DNA of 51,665 nt from Rhodobacteraceae bacterium UBA6141 (GCA_002423245.1 DIVD01000007.1:23649-75313), one strand, 5' to 3'. Counted from the first letter of the stretch, positions 40,778 through 50,460 are shown. Translations and numbers: made by a program. The notes: generated by a model not told the origin, from the letters alone.

Positions 40778-42092
40778 AACGATCGCACTGATCATGTCGG
40801 GCTTGCTGCTGCTGGGCCTGTTCATGGGCCACCCGCTGGCCTTCGTGCTGGGCGGGACCGCCGTGCTAGGGGCGTTCATTGCCGGCAAGCCGATGGTGCT
40901 GGGCATTGTCATCAACCGCATCTTCGGTGACGTGCTGGACAATTACGTTCTGATCGCCATTCCGCTTTTTGTGCTGATGGCGCGCTTCCTGTCCGACAGT
41001 GGCGTGACAGACAAGATGTTCGAGGCGCTGCGACATCTGCTGGCCCGCGTGACGGGGGGCCTGGGGTTGGCCGTCGTGTTCATCTCGATCCTGCTGGCCG
41101 CGACGACCGGGATCATCGGCGCATCCATCACCGTAATGGGGATGATGGCGCTGAAGCCGATGCTGAACTACGGCTATGACAAGAGGTTGGCGACGGGGCT
41201 GATCGCGGCCTCGGGCTGCCTGGGCATCCTGATCCCGCCGTCGATCATGCTGATCCTGATGGCCTCCAACGCGCCCGGCCTGTCGGTGGGCCAGCTTTTC
41301 GCGGGCGCCATGTTGCCCGGCGTTTTGCTGGGGCTGATCTATGCACTTTACGTTGCAGCCATTGCCTGGCTGAAACCGGAATGGGCGCCGCCCATGCGGC
41401 TCGATGAACAGATCAGCCGCGGCGCCATGTGGCGGATGCTGCTGATCGAGGCCGTGCCGCCCCTGATCCTGATCTTGGGGATCCTCGGCTCGCTTCTGGC
41501 CGGCATCGCCACCGCAACCGAAGCGAGCGCCATCGGCGCGGCGCTGGCGTTGCTGATCGTGATCGCGCGCGGCCGCTTCGAATGGGCGACGTTCTATTCG
41601 GCGCTGCTGGAAACCGGACGGACCTCGGCGATGATCCTGTTCATCGTCGTTGGCGCGACGGCCTTCACCGGCGTCTTCAACATCACTGGCGGCCTGCGTG
41701 CCAGTCAGGATCTGATGCGCGGCCTCGCGGGCGATCCCTATACGCTGGTCGCGATGATGATGATCGTGGTCTTCGTGCTGGGCATGTTCCTGGACTGGAC
41801 TGGCATCGTGCTGCTGTGCTTTCCGATCTTTCTGCCGCTGGCAGCCGAGATGGGCATCGACACCTTGTGGTTCGTCGTGCTGATGGCCGTCGTGCTGCAG
41901 ACCAGCTTCCTGTCCCCGCCCTTCGGATATGCGCTGTTCTACATGCGCGCCATGTCGCCGCCCAGCGTCACGACTGCCGACATCATATCGGGGGTGCTGC
42001 CCTTCATTGTGCTGATCGTCCTGATGTGCATCCTTGTCATCATCTTTCCGGCGCTGGTCACCTGGCTGCCATCCACACTCTACGGCGGCTGA
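40767..42092 (+). CDS. TRAP transporter large permease (DctM type), second system
   Basis: 441 aa, about twelve membrane helices. AIPLFVLMARFLSDSGV, AASGCLGILIPPSIMLILM and GMFLDWTGIVLLCFPIFLPL are family landmarks. The ATG overlaps the dctQ end, so the subunits are made together. Compared with the first TRAP permease (6580), it is clearly a different paralogue rather than a recent copy. Confidence 0.9.
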   Translation: MSGETIALIMSGLLLLGLFMGHPLAFVLGGTAVLGAFIAGKPMVLGIVINRIFGDVLDNYVLIAIPLFVLMARFLSDSGVTDKMFEALRHLLARVTGGLGLAVVFISILLAATTGIIGASITVMGMMALKPMLNYGYDKRLATGLIAASGCLGILIPPSIMLILMASNAPGLSVGQLFAGAMLPGVLLGLIYALYVAAIAWLKPEWAPPMRLDEQISRGAMWRMLLIEAVPPLILILGILGSLLAGIATATEASAIGAALALLIVIARGRFEWATFYSALLETGRTSAMILFIVVGATAFTGVFNITGGLRASQDLMRGLAGDPYTLVAMMMIVVFVLGMFLDWTGIVLLCFPIFLPLAAEMGIDTLWFVVLMAVVLQTSFLSPPFGYALFYMRAMSPPSVTTADIISGVLPFIVLIVLMCILVIIFPALVTWLPSTLYGG

Positions 42093-42122
42093 TCCGCCAC
42101 GATCCAACTGGGAGGAAAAACC

Positions 42123-43208
42123 ATGAAACACCTGCTTTCGACTGCGATGCTCGCTCTTGCCGCAGCCACGCCTGCCTTGGCCGAAAACTGGACCATGACC
42201 TCGGTCTGGCCAGAGAACATCGGACTGATCGAAATGGACAGGCACTGGGTGGAGACAGTCAATGCCTTGGTGGACGACGACAAGCTGACCATCGAATTCT
42301 ATGAGGGTGGCAGCCTTGTTCCCGCGGGCGAGGTGTTTGGCGCCGTCGCAAGCGGCACCGTCCAGGCGGGCGGGGACTGGCCGGGCTATTGGGCAGGCCG
42401 CGATGCCGCCTTTTCGCCCCTTGCCACCACGTCCAGCCTTTTCAACGCGGTCGATTACGTCAACTGGATTCGCGAATGGGGCGGGCAGGCGCTGTATGAC
42501 GAAGCCTATGGCAAGTTCGGGATGGTCTATCTGCCCTATGGCGTGACCAACAACGAGTCCGGCTTCCGTACCGTAGACAAGCCGATCAAGACGATTGCAG
42601 ACCTGCAAGGCATGCGGTTGCGGCTGGCGGGACTGGAGCAGGGCAAGCTGCTGGAGAAGCTTGGCGCCAACCAGGTCAGCCTGGCCGGGAGCGAGATCTA
42701 CCAGTCTCTGGAACGTGGTGTCGTGGACGGGGCGGAATTCTCTACCCCCAACATCGACTACACGGCCGGTTTTCATCAGGTCACGAAATACTGGTCCACA
42801 CCGGGCTGGCACCAGTCAGCCTCGCTCCTGGGGGTGATGATCAACAAGGCCGCCTGGGACGCGCTGGACGAGGATACCCAACAGCGCCTGCGCATTGCCG
42901 CCGAAGCCACGTTGCTGTGGAGCCTGTCGTTCACTGAAAAGCAGGCAACCGAGGCATTCGCGCAGTTCAAGGAGGCCGGGACCGAGATCACCCGTATGGA
43001 CGACGCCGCGCTTGAGCAAATCCAGCAGATGGCGAACGAGACGATTGAGGAAGTGGCCTGCGAGCATCCCACCGCCGCCAAGGTCTATGCGAGCCAGATC
43101 GCCTATCTGGAGGACTACAGCACCTGGCGCGATGCCTCGGCTCCGTTCAACCTTGGCAGGACACCGAACGGCCCTGACCGGGCCCGGATCGAGGCCTGCG
43201 TCGAGTAA
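42123..43208 (+). CDS. TRAP transporter solute-binding protein (DctP type), second system
   Basis: 361 aa with an ordinary Sec signal (MKHLLSTAMLALAAATPALA) rather than the Tat signal of the first system. Mature landmarks are ENWTMTSVWPENIG, SLVPAGEVFGAVASGTVQAG and GMRLRLAGLEQGKLLEKLG. GGGAGGAAAAACC precedes the ATG. This class usually binds 2-oxo acids, aromatic acids or other carboxylates. The neighbouring CoA ligase and crotonases agree with an organic acid ligand. Confidence 0.9.
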   Translation: MKHLLSTAMLALAAATPALAENWTMTSVWPENIGLIEMDRHWVETVNALVDDDKLTIEFYEGGSLVPAGEVFGAVASGTVQAGGDWPGYWAGRDAAFSPLATTSSLFNAVDYVNWIREWGGQALYDEAYGKFGMVYLPYGVTNNESGFRTVDKPIKTIADLQGMRLRLAGLEQGKLLEKLGANQVSLAGSEIYQSLERGVVDGAEFSTPNIDYTAGFHQVTKYWSTPGWHQSASLLGVMINKAAWDALDEDTQQRLRIAAEATLLWSLSFTEKQATEAFAQFKEAGTEITRMDDAALEQIQQMANETIEEVACEHPTAAKVYASQIAYLEDYSTWRDASAPFNLGRTPNGPDRARIEACVE

Positions 43209-43222
43209 ATCGAAAACGTGGC

Positions 43223-43250
43223 AGGCCAGGTTCGATCGCGATCCTGGCCT
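43223..43250 (+). terminator. Terminator-like hairpin after the second TRAP operon
   Basis: AGGCCAGG (43223-43230) pairs perfectly with CCTGGCCT (43243-43250) around a 12-base loop, 15 bases after the dctP stop. No T-run. The remaining bases from 43251 to 43627 separate convergent genes and hold no recognisable coding sequence. Confidence 0.45.
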
Positions 43251-43627
43251 TCGCCAACACCACGCCGACCGTGCCGACCAGTGCGCCACCGATGTCGTTG
43301 GTCTGGCGCGCGCCGCAGGTCCGGCTGCGGGACTCGCCCTGTTCGGCTGCCCCGCTTGCCCTATCGGTGGATGTGGCTCTTCAGCTTCCGGGCGGGAAGC
43401 CTGGCCTGCATGTCCTCGACCGACAGGCAAGCATCCGGCCTGGGCGGTGAAGGCTTATCTGCGCGGCACGCCAGCGAAAGATCCAGCAAATTCCATCACG
43501 TACAAGGCGGCGGCTGGGCGGTTGCCACCCATTGCGCGGCGCGGACAGCCAAGATGGAACGCAGATGTCAGCTTGAGTCACGATCCGGCGCCGGTAGAAA
43601 TCCCTCTTGTAGACACGGCCTGATGCC

Positions 43628-45172
43628 TCATCCGACAGTATGACAGTCCTTCTGCAACAAGGCTTCCAACTCGTGCCTGAGGATCTTGCCGGTCGTACTG
43701 CGGGGCAAATCGTTGTACTCGATCAACCTCACTTCACGCGGGTGCTTGTATCGGGCCAAGGTGTCCCGGAAAATCGCCTCGATCTGCTCGGTGCTGAGAT
43801 CGGGCGACCGCGGCGCGACGAAGGCCACGGGAACCTCGCCCCAGTGCCGGTCCGGACGCCGGACGACCACCGCGTCGCGCACCCTCGGATCGGCCAGCAG
43901 CAGCCGTTCGATCTCGGCGGGATAGATGTTCTCGCCTCCCGACTTGATGAGATATTTTGCCCGATCGACGAAATCCACCGTGCCATCCGGGTTGCGCCGG
44001 AACATGTCGCCCATATGAAACCAGCCGCCCGCAAAGTCCTTCCTGTTGGCGTCGGGGGCATTCCAGTAGCCCGAAAACAGGGTCGGCCCGCGCACTGCGG
44101 CCTCGCCCGGGTCACCATCTGCGACCTCGCGGCCATCGCCATCCACAAGACGCACCTCGATCAGCGAACTCTGCTGCTTGGACAACCGGGGGGCGACCTG
44201 CCCCGCCGCGATGTTGGAGCCGCTGAACGGCGGCAGCCCGGTTTCCGTCGATCCGAAGCTGTTGAGGTATGGCGCGCCGATCAGATGCGTCAGCTCTGCG
44301 GCCAGTTCCAGCGGAACGAGATCCAGCATGGCGCCCACCAGATGAACGCTGTGCACGCGCGTCTTCTCGGCCTTCATCAGATCCACGATCTGCTCGATGG
44401 CGCCGGGCATCAGGATCAGCCATCCGATCCGGGTTGTCGCCATGATGTCGACGATGGCACGGGGGTTTAAGCCGTCGATGACATGCACCGTGCCCCCGCT
44501 CATCAGACATGACAGGGAGGCGTCGGCGCTTCCCATGTGGAACAGCGGCGACCATGCGACAAAGCCGTCATCGGCCCTGATCCCGAGATCCATCCGGTAC
44601 ACGCTGGAGCGGGCAATTTCTGCCCGGTGGCTGATCAGCGCGCCCTTTGGCATGCCGGTGGTCCCAGAGGTGTAGAGGATGATCAGACCATCCTCGGGAT
44701 CGACGGCCGGCGGGTCCGAGAGGGCAGACGCTTCCGCAACAGCCGGTTCGTAATCGGACTCGATGACCATGGCCGGGACCTGAAGGCCGGTCGAGCGGAA
44801 AAGGCCAAGGTATCTTTCCGAGGTGATGACCAGGCCGGGATCGACCAGGCCGATGCAATACCGCAACTCGTCCCGAGACAGGCGCCAGTTCTGCGCGGCG
44901 ACGATCACGCCGAGACAGGCGGCCGCCAGTTCGATTTCCAGGTAGGCGAAGCGATTTTCCGACAGCAATGCGATCCGGTCGCCGCGGCCGATGCCACGGG
45001 CGCGGAACACCTCGGCAATGCGGAGCACCCGGTTGTCCAGTTCGCGGAACGTCACCGTCCCCTCGGCTCCGGAGAGGGCGATAGCCGACGGACTGATCCT
45101 GGCTCTTTCGTGAAAGAGCCCCCAGACGGTCGCGCGGCTTGCGGCGACGGTTTCCGGCAGGCGCGTGGTCAT
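43628..45172 (-). CDS. AMP-forming acyl-CoA ligase
   Basis: 514 aa, ANL superfamily. The ATP loop is IILYTSGTTGMPKGALISH, the adenine segment SFGSTETGLPPF, the hinge region GDMFRRNPDGTVDFVDRAKY, and catalytic Lys496 lies in STTGKILRHEL. It activates a carboxylic acid to its CoA thioester. ATG 45172 is preferred for GGGAG six bases upstream, and it overlaps the stop of the crotonase gene (ATGA), so the pair is co-translated. Together with the nearby TRAP transporter it suggests uptake and activation of a medium-chain or aromatic acid; CaiC-like or feruloyl-CoA-synthetase-like activity are both possible. Confidence 0.9.
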   Translation of the reverse strand: MTTRLPETVAASRATVWGLFHERARISPSAIALSGAEGTVTFRELDNRVLRIAEVFRARGIGRGDRIALLSENRFAYLEIELAAACLGVIVAAQNWRLSRDELRYCIGLVDPGLVITSERYLGLFRSTGLQVPAMVIESDYEPAVAEASALSDPPAVDPEDGLIILYTSGTTGMPKGALISHRAEIARSSVYRMDLGIRADDGFVAWSPLFHMGSADASLSCLMSGGTVHVIDGLNPRAIVDIMATTRIGWLILMPGAIEQIVDLMKAEKTRVHSVHLVGAMLDLVPLELAAELTHLIGAPYLNSFGSTETGLPPFSGSNIAAGQVAPRLSKQQSSLIEVRLVDGDGREVADGDPGEAAVRGPTLFSGYWNAPDANRKDFAGGWFHMGDMFRRNPDGTVDFVDRAKYLIKSGGENIYPAEIERLLLADPRVRDAVVVRRPDRHWGEVPVAFVAPRSPDLSTEQIEAIFRDTLARYKHPREVRLIEYNDLPRSTTGKILRHELEALLQKDCHTVG

Positions 45173-46032
45173 GTGACGCTCCCTTTCTTCGGGGTCCATG
45201 CGCGCGCCGGCAGGTTCCCGAACACGGCCGGCCGCTTTTCGACAAAGGCCGCCATCCCCTCGGCAAAGTCCGGCGAGCTGGCTGCGAAATGCAGCGCACT
45301 CATCGCGACCTCATCCGCATCGTCCAGACCGAGCGATTCCGATCGGTAAATGGCGCGTTTGGTTTCTGCAACGGCCTCGGGCGCGCAAAGCTGGAAGCGC
45401 TGCGCAAATTCGAGCGCGCTGGCTTCCAGTTCCTGCGGATCACAGACCGAGGTGACCAGCCCGAACCGACAGGCTTCGTCAGCGGTGAACCGGTCTCCCA
45501 GAAGCAGCATCTCGAGCGCCTTGGCGCGGCCGACGATGCGCTGCACCTGTTGCACCCCCGCGGCCGCGGCGACAATGCCAAGCCGCACTTCGGGAAAACC
45601 GACCATCACCCCTTTTGCAGCGATGCGAAAATCGCAGTTGAGGGCCAGTTCCAGCCCGCCCCCCATCGCATGTCCGTTGACCGCGGCGATCGTCGGACAG
45701 GGCAGGCAACGAAGGCGGCGGAACACCTCGAGGATGCGAACCAGGTAGCCTTTTGCTATGGCCAGGGGATTGCCGCGCAGCGGCGAGTCCTCATCCACGA
45801 AGCCGGAAATCTCCGCCCCGGCACAGAACGCCTTGCCCTGTCCGGTGACGATCACGGCACGAGGCGGGCTCGCGGCGATTCCGATCAGCGCCGCGTCCAG
45901 CGCGTCGATCAACTGCGCGCTCAATGTGTTCCGGCGGCTTTCCCTGACCAAGCGAATGACGATCACGTTGGGATTGGGGTATTCGAGAACGACAGCGGGG
46001 TTCGCTTCGGGCGCTGACTCTGTCATCGTCAT
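45169..46032 (-). CDS. Enoyl-CoA hydratase/isomerase (crotonase), ligase-linked
   Basis: 287 aa. Oxyanion-hole segments are GQGKAFCAGAEISGF and VNGHAMGGGLELALNCDFRI; the second half has PEVRLGIVAAAAGVQQVQR with a glutamate at the catalytic position. It differs clearly from the crotonase at 39431, so two CoA-ester steps may exist in the pathway. It is first in the leftward operon with the ligase. The start is uncertain: ATG 46032 or 46026, neither with a good ribosome site. Confidence 0.86.
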   Translation of the reverse strand: MTMTESAPEANPAVVLEYPNPNVIVIRLVRESRRNTLSAQLIDALDAALIGIAASPPRAVIVTGQGKAFCAGAEISGFVDEDSPLRGNPLAIAKGYLVRILEVFRRLRCLPCPTIAAVNGHAMGGGLELALNCDFRIAAKGVMVGFPEVRLGIVAAAAGVQQVQRIVGRAKALEMLLLGDRFTADEACRFGLVTSVCDPQELEASALEFAQRFQLCAPEAVAETKRAIYRSESLGLDDADEVAMSALHFAASSPDFAEGMAAFVEKRPAVFGNLPARAWTPKKGSVT

Positions 46033-46634
46033 CGGCTTGCACGACCCACCCGAAGGGTCGAACCACCGCACCGACGAACGGATGCCTCGCGGGCATCCGA
46101 CCCTCCGGCGCACCATTCCGGTCGCACGACTCCCGTAACAGCTCCCGTAACAGCGTGAAGTGCCGCGCCATGTGGATCACGCAAATTTACTTCCTCCCGA
46201 ACAATTGCCAAACCACCGCTCCGATCGGCCCGTTTGACGGCTTCTTCCCACGTGTGGCGATGCTAGTGAACGTGACGCGCAAACTCAAGGGACCGCGCGA
46301 GACATCGCGCCCCGTTGAACGTGCCCCGGGGCGCAAGAGCGCCGACCTTCGGAGGGGTCCGAGGCTGATCAGGCGGCCCCCGGGGGGGGCAACCTGACGG
46401 CGGGATCGGCCGGTGACGCGCGGGGGCTTCAAGGCTCATGTAGCGCCTCGCGACCGCCCGTTCGTCGCTGCTCCGCAGCATCGGCGCGCCGACGAGGCGG
46501 ATGATCGCGTGGTCGCCTGGTTCGGGCATGGCCCCGACCCTGTCGGTTCTGCGAGTGAGACGTTGTGGGAGGTCTGGAAAGCGTGCAATCCTTTCCGAAT
46601 GCGGATAGCTTCCACTGAACCAGGAATTCAGAAC
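46033..46634. other. 602-base region with no convincing gene
   Basis: This divergent gap between the crotonase and the cupin fragment should carry promoters for both directions. An exact tandem 12-bp repeat, CTCCCGTAACAG, lies at 46130-46141 and 46142-46153, about 100 bases upstream of the crotonase start. No homology was recognised in any frame. Confidence 0.4.
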
Positions 46635-46796
46635 ATGTCCGAGACGACAAGACTTGCACTGCCGGTCGTGGAACCCGCCCGGAACAACGATGAATTCCGC
46701 AACGTCCTGCGGACCGGCGGGCAGACCCGACCGGTGCTGATGACCCTCCGCGACGCAACCGGCGCCGCGGCCGGACGCGGGCGGATGAACCGATGA
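46635..46796 (+). pseudogene. Cupin-family protein, N-terminal remnant coupled to the next gene
   Basis: 53 residues beginning MSETTRLALPVVEPARNNDE and continuing FRNVLRTGGQTRPVLMTL. This matches the first strands of small cupins (NxxFRxVLxTGxHxQLVLMxL), but just where the metal-binding PGxxxxxHxH motif should come the sequence changes to an Ala/Gly/Arg tail and stops. A deletion probably fused the cupin start to the sequence before the flavoprotein gene. The stop overlaps that gene's ATG (ATGA), so it may still serve as its translated leader. Confidence 0.5.
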
Positions 46797-48205
46797 AGGT
46801 CGATACCGTCATCGTGGGAGCGGGCAGCGCCGGGCTGTCCGCGCTCCGCCAGGTGCGCCGCTACACGGACGACTTCCTTCTGGTGAACGACGGCCACTGG
46901 GGCACGACCTGCGCGGCGGCGGGCTGCATGCCCTCGAAGGCGCTGATCGAGGCCGCGAACGCCTTTCACCGGCGCGTCTCCTTCGAGGACTTCGGCATCC
47001 GGGGCGCGGAGGGCTTGCGCGCGGACATCCCCGCAGTCCTCGCCCGCGTGCGCCGTCTGCGCGACGGCTTCGTGAAGGGGCCGGAGGCGGTGCCGGGCGA
47101 GTTGGGCAGCCGCGCCTTGTCGGGCCGCGCGCGCCTGCTCGGCCCCGGGCGGCTGACGGCGAGCGGCAAGACGATCGAGGCCCGTGCGATCATTCTCGCA
47201 CCCGGCAGCAGGCCGGTGGTGCCGAAACCGTGGCGCGCCCTTGGCGAGCGCATCCTGACCACCGACACGCTGTTCGAGCAACCGGACCTGCCAGGGCGCA
47301 TCGCCGTGATCGGCATGGGTGCGATCGGGGTGGAAATCGCGCAGGCGCTGGCGCGGCTCGGGCTGGAGGTGGCGGGCTTCGACGCGGTCGATGGGTTGGC
47401 GGGCATAGATGACAGGCAGGTTCTGGCCGCGTTCCGTCCGCTGATCGAGGCCGAGGTCGCGCTGCACCTGGGCGCGGCGGCCGAACTTGAGGACGCGGGC
47501 GACGCGATCCGCGTGACCGGCGCGGGCGCGACCTTCGAGGCAGACGCGGTTCTGGCCGCGATGGGCCGTCGGCCGAATATCGACGACCTCGGGCTCGAAA
47601 CGCTCGGCGTGCCGCTCGACGACAGGGGCATGCCCGAGGTGGACCCCGCGAGCCTGCGGATAGGCGATTTCGCGATTTTCCTCGCCGGGGACGCTAACGG
47701 CTATCGCCCGCTTCTGCACGAGGCCGCCGACGAGGGGCACATCGCCGGCCGCATGGCCGCCCCGGACGCGGCGCGGTCCGGGCTGTGCCGCCGCACGGCG
47801 CTTTCCATCGTGTTCGCCTCGCCACAAGTCGCGCGGGTCGGTCCGCCGCTGACGGAGCTTCGCGACAGGGATATCGTGACGGCGAGCGCCGATTTTTCGA
47901 AACAGGCGCGCGCGCGCATGGCGCAGATGGGCGCCGGGCTCCTGCGCCTCCATGCCGAGCGCGACTCGGGGCGCCTGCTGGCCGCCGAGATGTGCGCGCC
48001 GGCTGCCGAACACCTCGCGCATCTGCTTGCCCTTGCGATCGAATCGCGCATGACGGTGGCCGACCTGCTTGCGATGCCGTTCTACCACCCCGTCCTCGAG
48101 GAAGGCCTGCGCGGCGCGCTGCGCGATCTTGCGAGGCAAGTGCAGGGCGCGGGGGGATCGGAACTGTCGAGTTGCGAGGAAATCGGCCATGACGCGCTGG
48201 AATGA
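46793..48205 (+). CDS. Dihydrolipoamide-dehydrogenase-like flavoprotein disulfide reductase
   Basis: 470 aa. The FAD loop is VIVGAGSAGLSALRQV, the redox disulfide is Cys40-x4-Cys45 (GTTCAAAGCMPSKAL), the NAD loop is IAVIGMGAIGVEIAQAL, and the C-terminal base pair is His432 with Glu437 in FYHPVLEEGLR. All catalytic parts of an NAD(P)H-disulfide oxidoreductase are present, but it has no 2-oxoacid dehydrogenase partners here. This orphan form (with a shifted GTTCAAAGC motif) may reduce lipoyl groups, mycothiol-like or other thiols. The ATG overlaps the cupin fragment's stop. Confidence 0.9.
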   Translation: MKVDTVIVGAGSAGLSALRQVRRYTDDFLLVNDGHWGTTCAAAGCMPSKALIEAANAFHRRVSFEDFGIRGAEGLRADIPAVLARVRRLRDGFVKGPEAVPGELGSRALSGRARLLGPGRLTASGKTIEARAIILAPGSRPVVPKPWRALGERILTTDTLFEQPDLPGRIAVIGMGAIGVEIAQALARLGLEVAGFDAVDGLAGIDDRQVLAAFRPLIEAEVALHLGAAAELEDAGDAIRVTGAGATFEADAVLAAMGRRPNIDDLGLETLGVPLDDRGMPEVDPASLRIGDFAIFLAGDANGYRPLLHEAADEGHIAGRMAAPDAARSGLCRRTALSIVFASPQVARVGPPLTELRDRDIVTASADFSKQARARMAQMGAGLLRLHAERDSGRLLAAEMCAPAAEHLAHLLALAIESRMTVADLLAMPFYHPVLEEGLRGALRDLARQVQGAGGSELSSCEEIGHDALE

Positions 48206-48241
48206 CATGCCCCCGCCCGGAACGGGAAGGCACCACAAAGA

Positions 48242-49549
48242 ATGATCTCGCGCTATGCCTGGTATCTGCGCGAGGCCCTCAAGAAGGTCTGGCTCCGCGT
48301 CATCGGCTACGCGATCCTCGCCTTTCTGGCGGCGGTGCTCGCGCGCGTCCTGTCGCCCTACCTGCCCGAGGCGCTCGCGTTTCAGACCGGGTCCGAGGCG
48401 GTCTCGCAACTGCTCGGCATCCTGACCTCGTCGATGCTTGCGGTCACGACCTTTTCGCTGTCGATAGCGGTCTCCGCCTTCACCGCGGCGGCCGGGACGG
48501 CGACGCCGCGGGCCACCGTGCTGCTGCAGCAGGACCGCACGACGCAGAACGTTCTGGCCACGTTCCTCGGCGCCTTTCTCTTTGGCCTCATCGGGCTCGT
48601 GGCGCTCCATGCGCGTTTCTACAGCAGTTCGGGCAAGGTGGTCGTGTTCCTGTTCACCATTGTGGTGATCGCGCTTGTCGTGCTGGCGCTGATCCGCTGG
48701 ATCGGCCACCTGATGAAGTTCGGCCGGATGGGCGACACGCTCGATCGCGTCGAGCGCGCAGCCTCGGGCGCGCTGCTGGGACGGCTGGAAAACCCGTTCC
48801 TCGGTGGCAGACGGCTGCGCGACGAGATCCCGGCCCGCCGGACAGTCATCGCGGCAAAGGCCACCGGCTATATCCAGCATGTCGACATGCGCGCCCTTCA
48901 GGATTGCGCCGAAAGCTTCAAGACCGAACTTTTCCTGCACCGTCTTCCCGGCAGCTTCGTCGCGCCCGAGACGCCCCTGCTCTCTGCCGCGTCCCCGGCA
49001 CTCGACGATGACCAGATCGCCTTGCTGCGCAAGGCCTTCAGCACCGGTACGCAGCGCACCTTCGAGGACGATCCGCGCTTCGGGCTGATCGTGCTGACCG
49101 AAATCGCCTCGCGCGCGTTGTCGCCCGGGGTCAACGACCCGGGCACCGCGATCGACATCCTCGGACGCCACGTGCGCATCCTTTCGCAATGGCACGAGCG
49201 CGCCGATGCCGAGGTCAGGTTCGACCGCATTTTCGTGCCGCCGCTCGATGTTCAGGATGCCATCGAGGATGCATTCCGCCCCATCGCCCGCGACGGAGCC
49301 GCCCTCGCGGAGGTCCAGATCAGGTTGCAGAAGGCGCTGACCGCCTTGCGCAACAGCTTGCCCGACATTTTCGGCCCCGCCTGCGTGGCGATATCGCGCG
49401 AGGCGCTCGACCGTGCCAAGGCCGTGCCGCTGCTGCCGGCAGAGATGGCCCGGCTGCGGGACGCCGCGCCAGTCGCGCAAGACGCGCCTTCGGCCACGCG
49501 CGCGCAGGCAAAGGCAGATCCAGGCCCACCGCAAGCCGGGGCCGCGTAG
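48242..49549 (+). CDS. DUF2254-type membrane protein
   Basis: 435 aa. The N-terminal quarter has four hydrophobic segments (about 18-42, 52-82, 98-122 and 130-152), then a long soluble domain with DCAESFKTELFLHRLPGSFV and SRALSPGVNDPGTAIDILGR, the latter a signature of predicted DUF2254 membrane proteins. Function is not known. It follows the flavoprotein gene by 36 bases and is probably co-transcribed. The C-terminal 30 residues are Ala/Gln-rich and likely disordered. Confidence 0.82.
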   Translation: MISRYAWYLREALKKVWLRVIGYAILAFLAAVLARVLSPYLPEALAFQTGSEAVSQLLGILTSSMLAVTTFSLSIAVSAFTAAAGTATPRATVLLQQDRTTQNVLATFLGAFLFGLIGLVALHARFYSSSGKVVVFLFTIVVIALVVLALIRWIGHLMKFGRMGDTLDRVERAASGALLGRLENPFLGGRRLRDEIPARRTVIAAKATGYIQHVDMRALQDCAESFKTELFLHRLPGSFVAPETPLLSAASPALDDDQIALLRKAFSTGTQRTFEDDPRFGLIVLTEIASRALSPGVNDPGTAIDILGRHVRILSQWHERADAEVRFDRIFVPPLDVQDAIEDAFRPIARDGAALAEVQIRLQKALTALRNSLPDIFGPACVAISREALDRAKAVPLLPAEMARLRDAAPVAQDAPSATRAQAKADPGPPQAGAA

Positions 49550-49598
49550 CCCGCGCTGCCTGCCGAGCGGACCCTTGCTCACGGCGGAACCATGTGAA

Positions 49599-49617
49599 GC
49601 GGGCGCGCGGCGCCCGC
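49599..49617. terminator. Hairpin between DUF2254 gene and deoR-type gene
   Basis: GCGGGCGC (49599-49606) and GCGCCCGC (49610-49617) form a perfect 8-bp stem with a three-base loop between two convergent genes. It is a likely shared terminator, again without a T-run. Confidence 0.4.
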
Positions 49618-49669
49618 GATCCGGCACCCCATGGAACTGCTGCAACTCGGACAAGGCCGCGCCGTCACC

Positions 49670-50434
49670 TCAGGGGGCAAGCAGGATCTTCACACTGGCG
49701 CGCCGCAGGCAATCGCCCAGATCGCGGCCGGGCGCCGCATCGGTCGCCAGGGTGTCGATCTCGGCCCAGGTGGCATAGACCGCCGGATAGGTCTGGCCGA
49801 ACTTGGAATGGTCGGCGACCACGATCCGGCGCGCCGCAGAGCGGCACATCGCCGAATAGACCGCCGCGACGTCGATCAGCGCCTCCGATGGCCCCGAGGT
49901 GCCGAGCCCGCTTGCCCCGATCAACGCCACATCGGCCTGGAACCGGCCCAGAAACTCCACCGCATGCGCGCCGATCGTCGCCCCTTCGGTCGGGTGGTAG
50001 TCGCCCGGCGCCAGCACGACACGGATCGTCGGATTGATCGAAAGCACCGTCGCCACGCCGAAGGAATGGGTGATCACCGTGACATCGCGCATCGTTGCCG
50101 CGATCCGGCGCGCCAGATGCACCGTGGTGGCACCCGAGCCGATCATCAGCACCTTTGCATCGTGGATCGAGGGGATCACCGCCCTGGCGATGCGCGACCG
50201 CTCCCCGACGAAAAGCGCATGGCGTACGCTCACCGCAGGTTCCTCGGCCGGAGGGCGGATCGCGCCGCCATAGGTGCGGTTCAGCTCGCCCCGCCCCGTC
50301 ATCTCGTCGAGATCACGGCGGATCGTTTCGGTCGAGACATTCAGCCGCTGGGCAAGGTCCACGACACGCAGCGAGGGCGCGTGTTGCAGTTCATCGAGGA
50401 TCTTTGCCTGGCGCGCGGCCTTCGCGGGTCTCAT
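49670..50434 (-). CDS. DeoR-family transcriptional regulator
   Basis: 254 aa. The winged HTH is at 1-60 (KILDELQHAPSLRVVDLAQR, then VSTETIRRDLDEM) and the DeoR sensor domain at about 75-235 (LMIGSGATTVHLARRI, ALIGASGLGTSG, IVVADHSKFGQTYP). Family members sense phosphorylated sugars or related metabolites and repress nearby transport operons. It lies 26 bases after the isochorismatase-like gene, in the same direction, so it probably regulates its own operon with the ABC transporter. ATG 50434 was chosen; the upstream frame belongs to the neighbour region. Confidence 0.9.
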   Translation of the reverse strand: MRPAKAARQAKILDELQHAPSLRVVDLAQRLNVSTETIRRDLDEMTGRGELNRTYGGAIRPPAEEPAVSVRHALFVGERSRIARAVIPSIHDAKVLMIGSGATTVHLARRIAATMRDVTVITHSFGVATVLSINPTIRVVLAPGDYHPTEGATIGAHAVEFLGRFQADVALIGASGLGTSGPSEALIDVAAVYSAMCRSAARRIVVADHSKFGQTYPAVYATWAEIDTLATDAAPGRDLGDCLRRASVKILLAP

Positions 50435-50460
50435 GTCCGGTGTTTCCGTTTTCGCGCGGG

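Noticed and set aside
46628..49654. A 1008-codon open frame antisense to the flavoprotein and DUF2254 genes
   Set aside because: The translation is Arg/Gly/His-rich low-complexity and mirrors two well-supported genes on the other strand; long antisense frames are common in GC-rich DNA.
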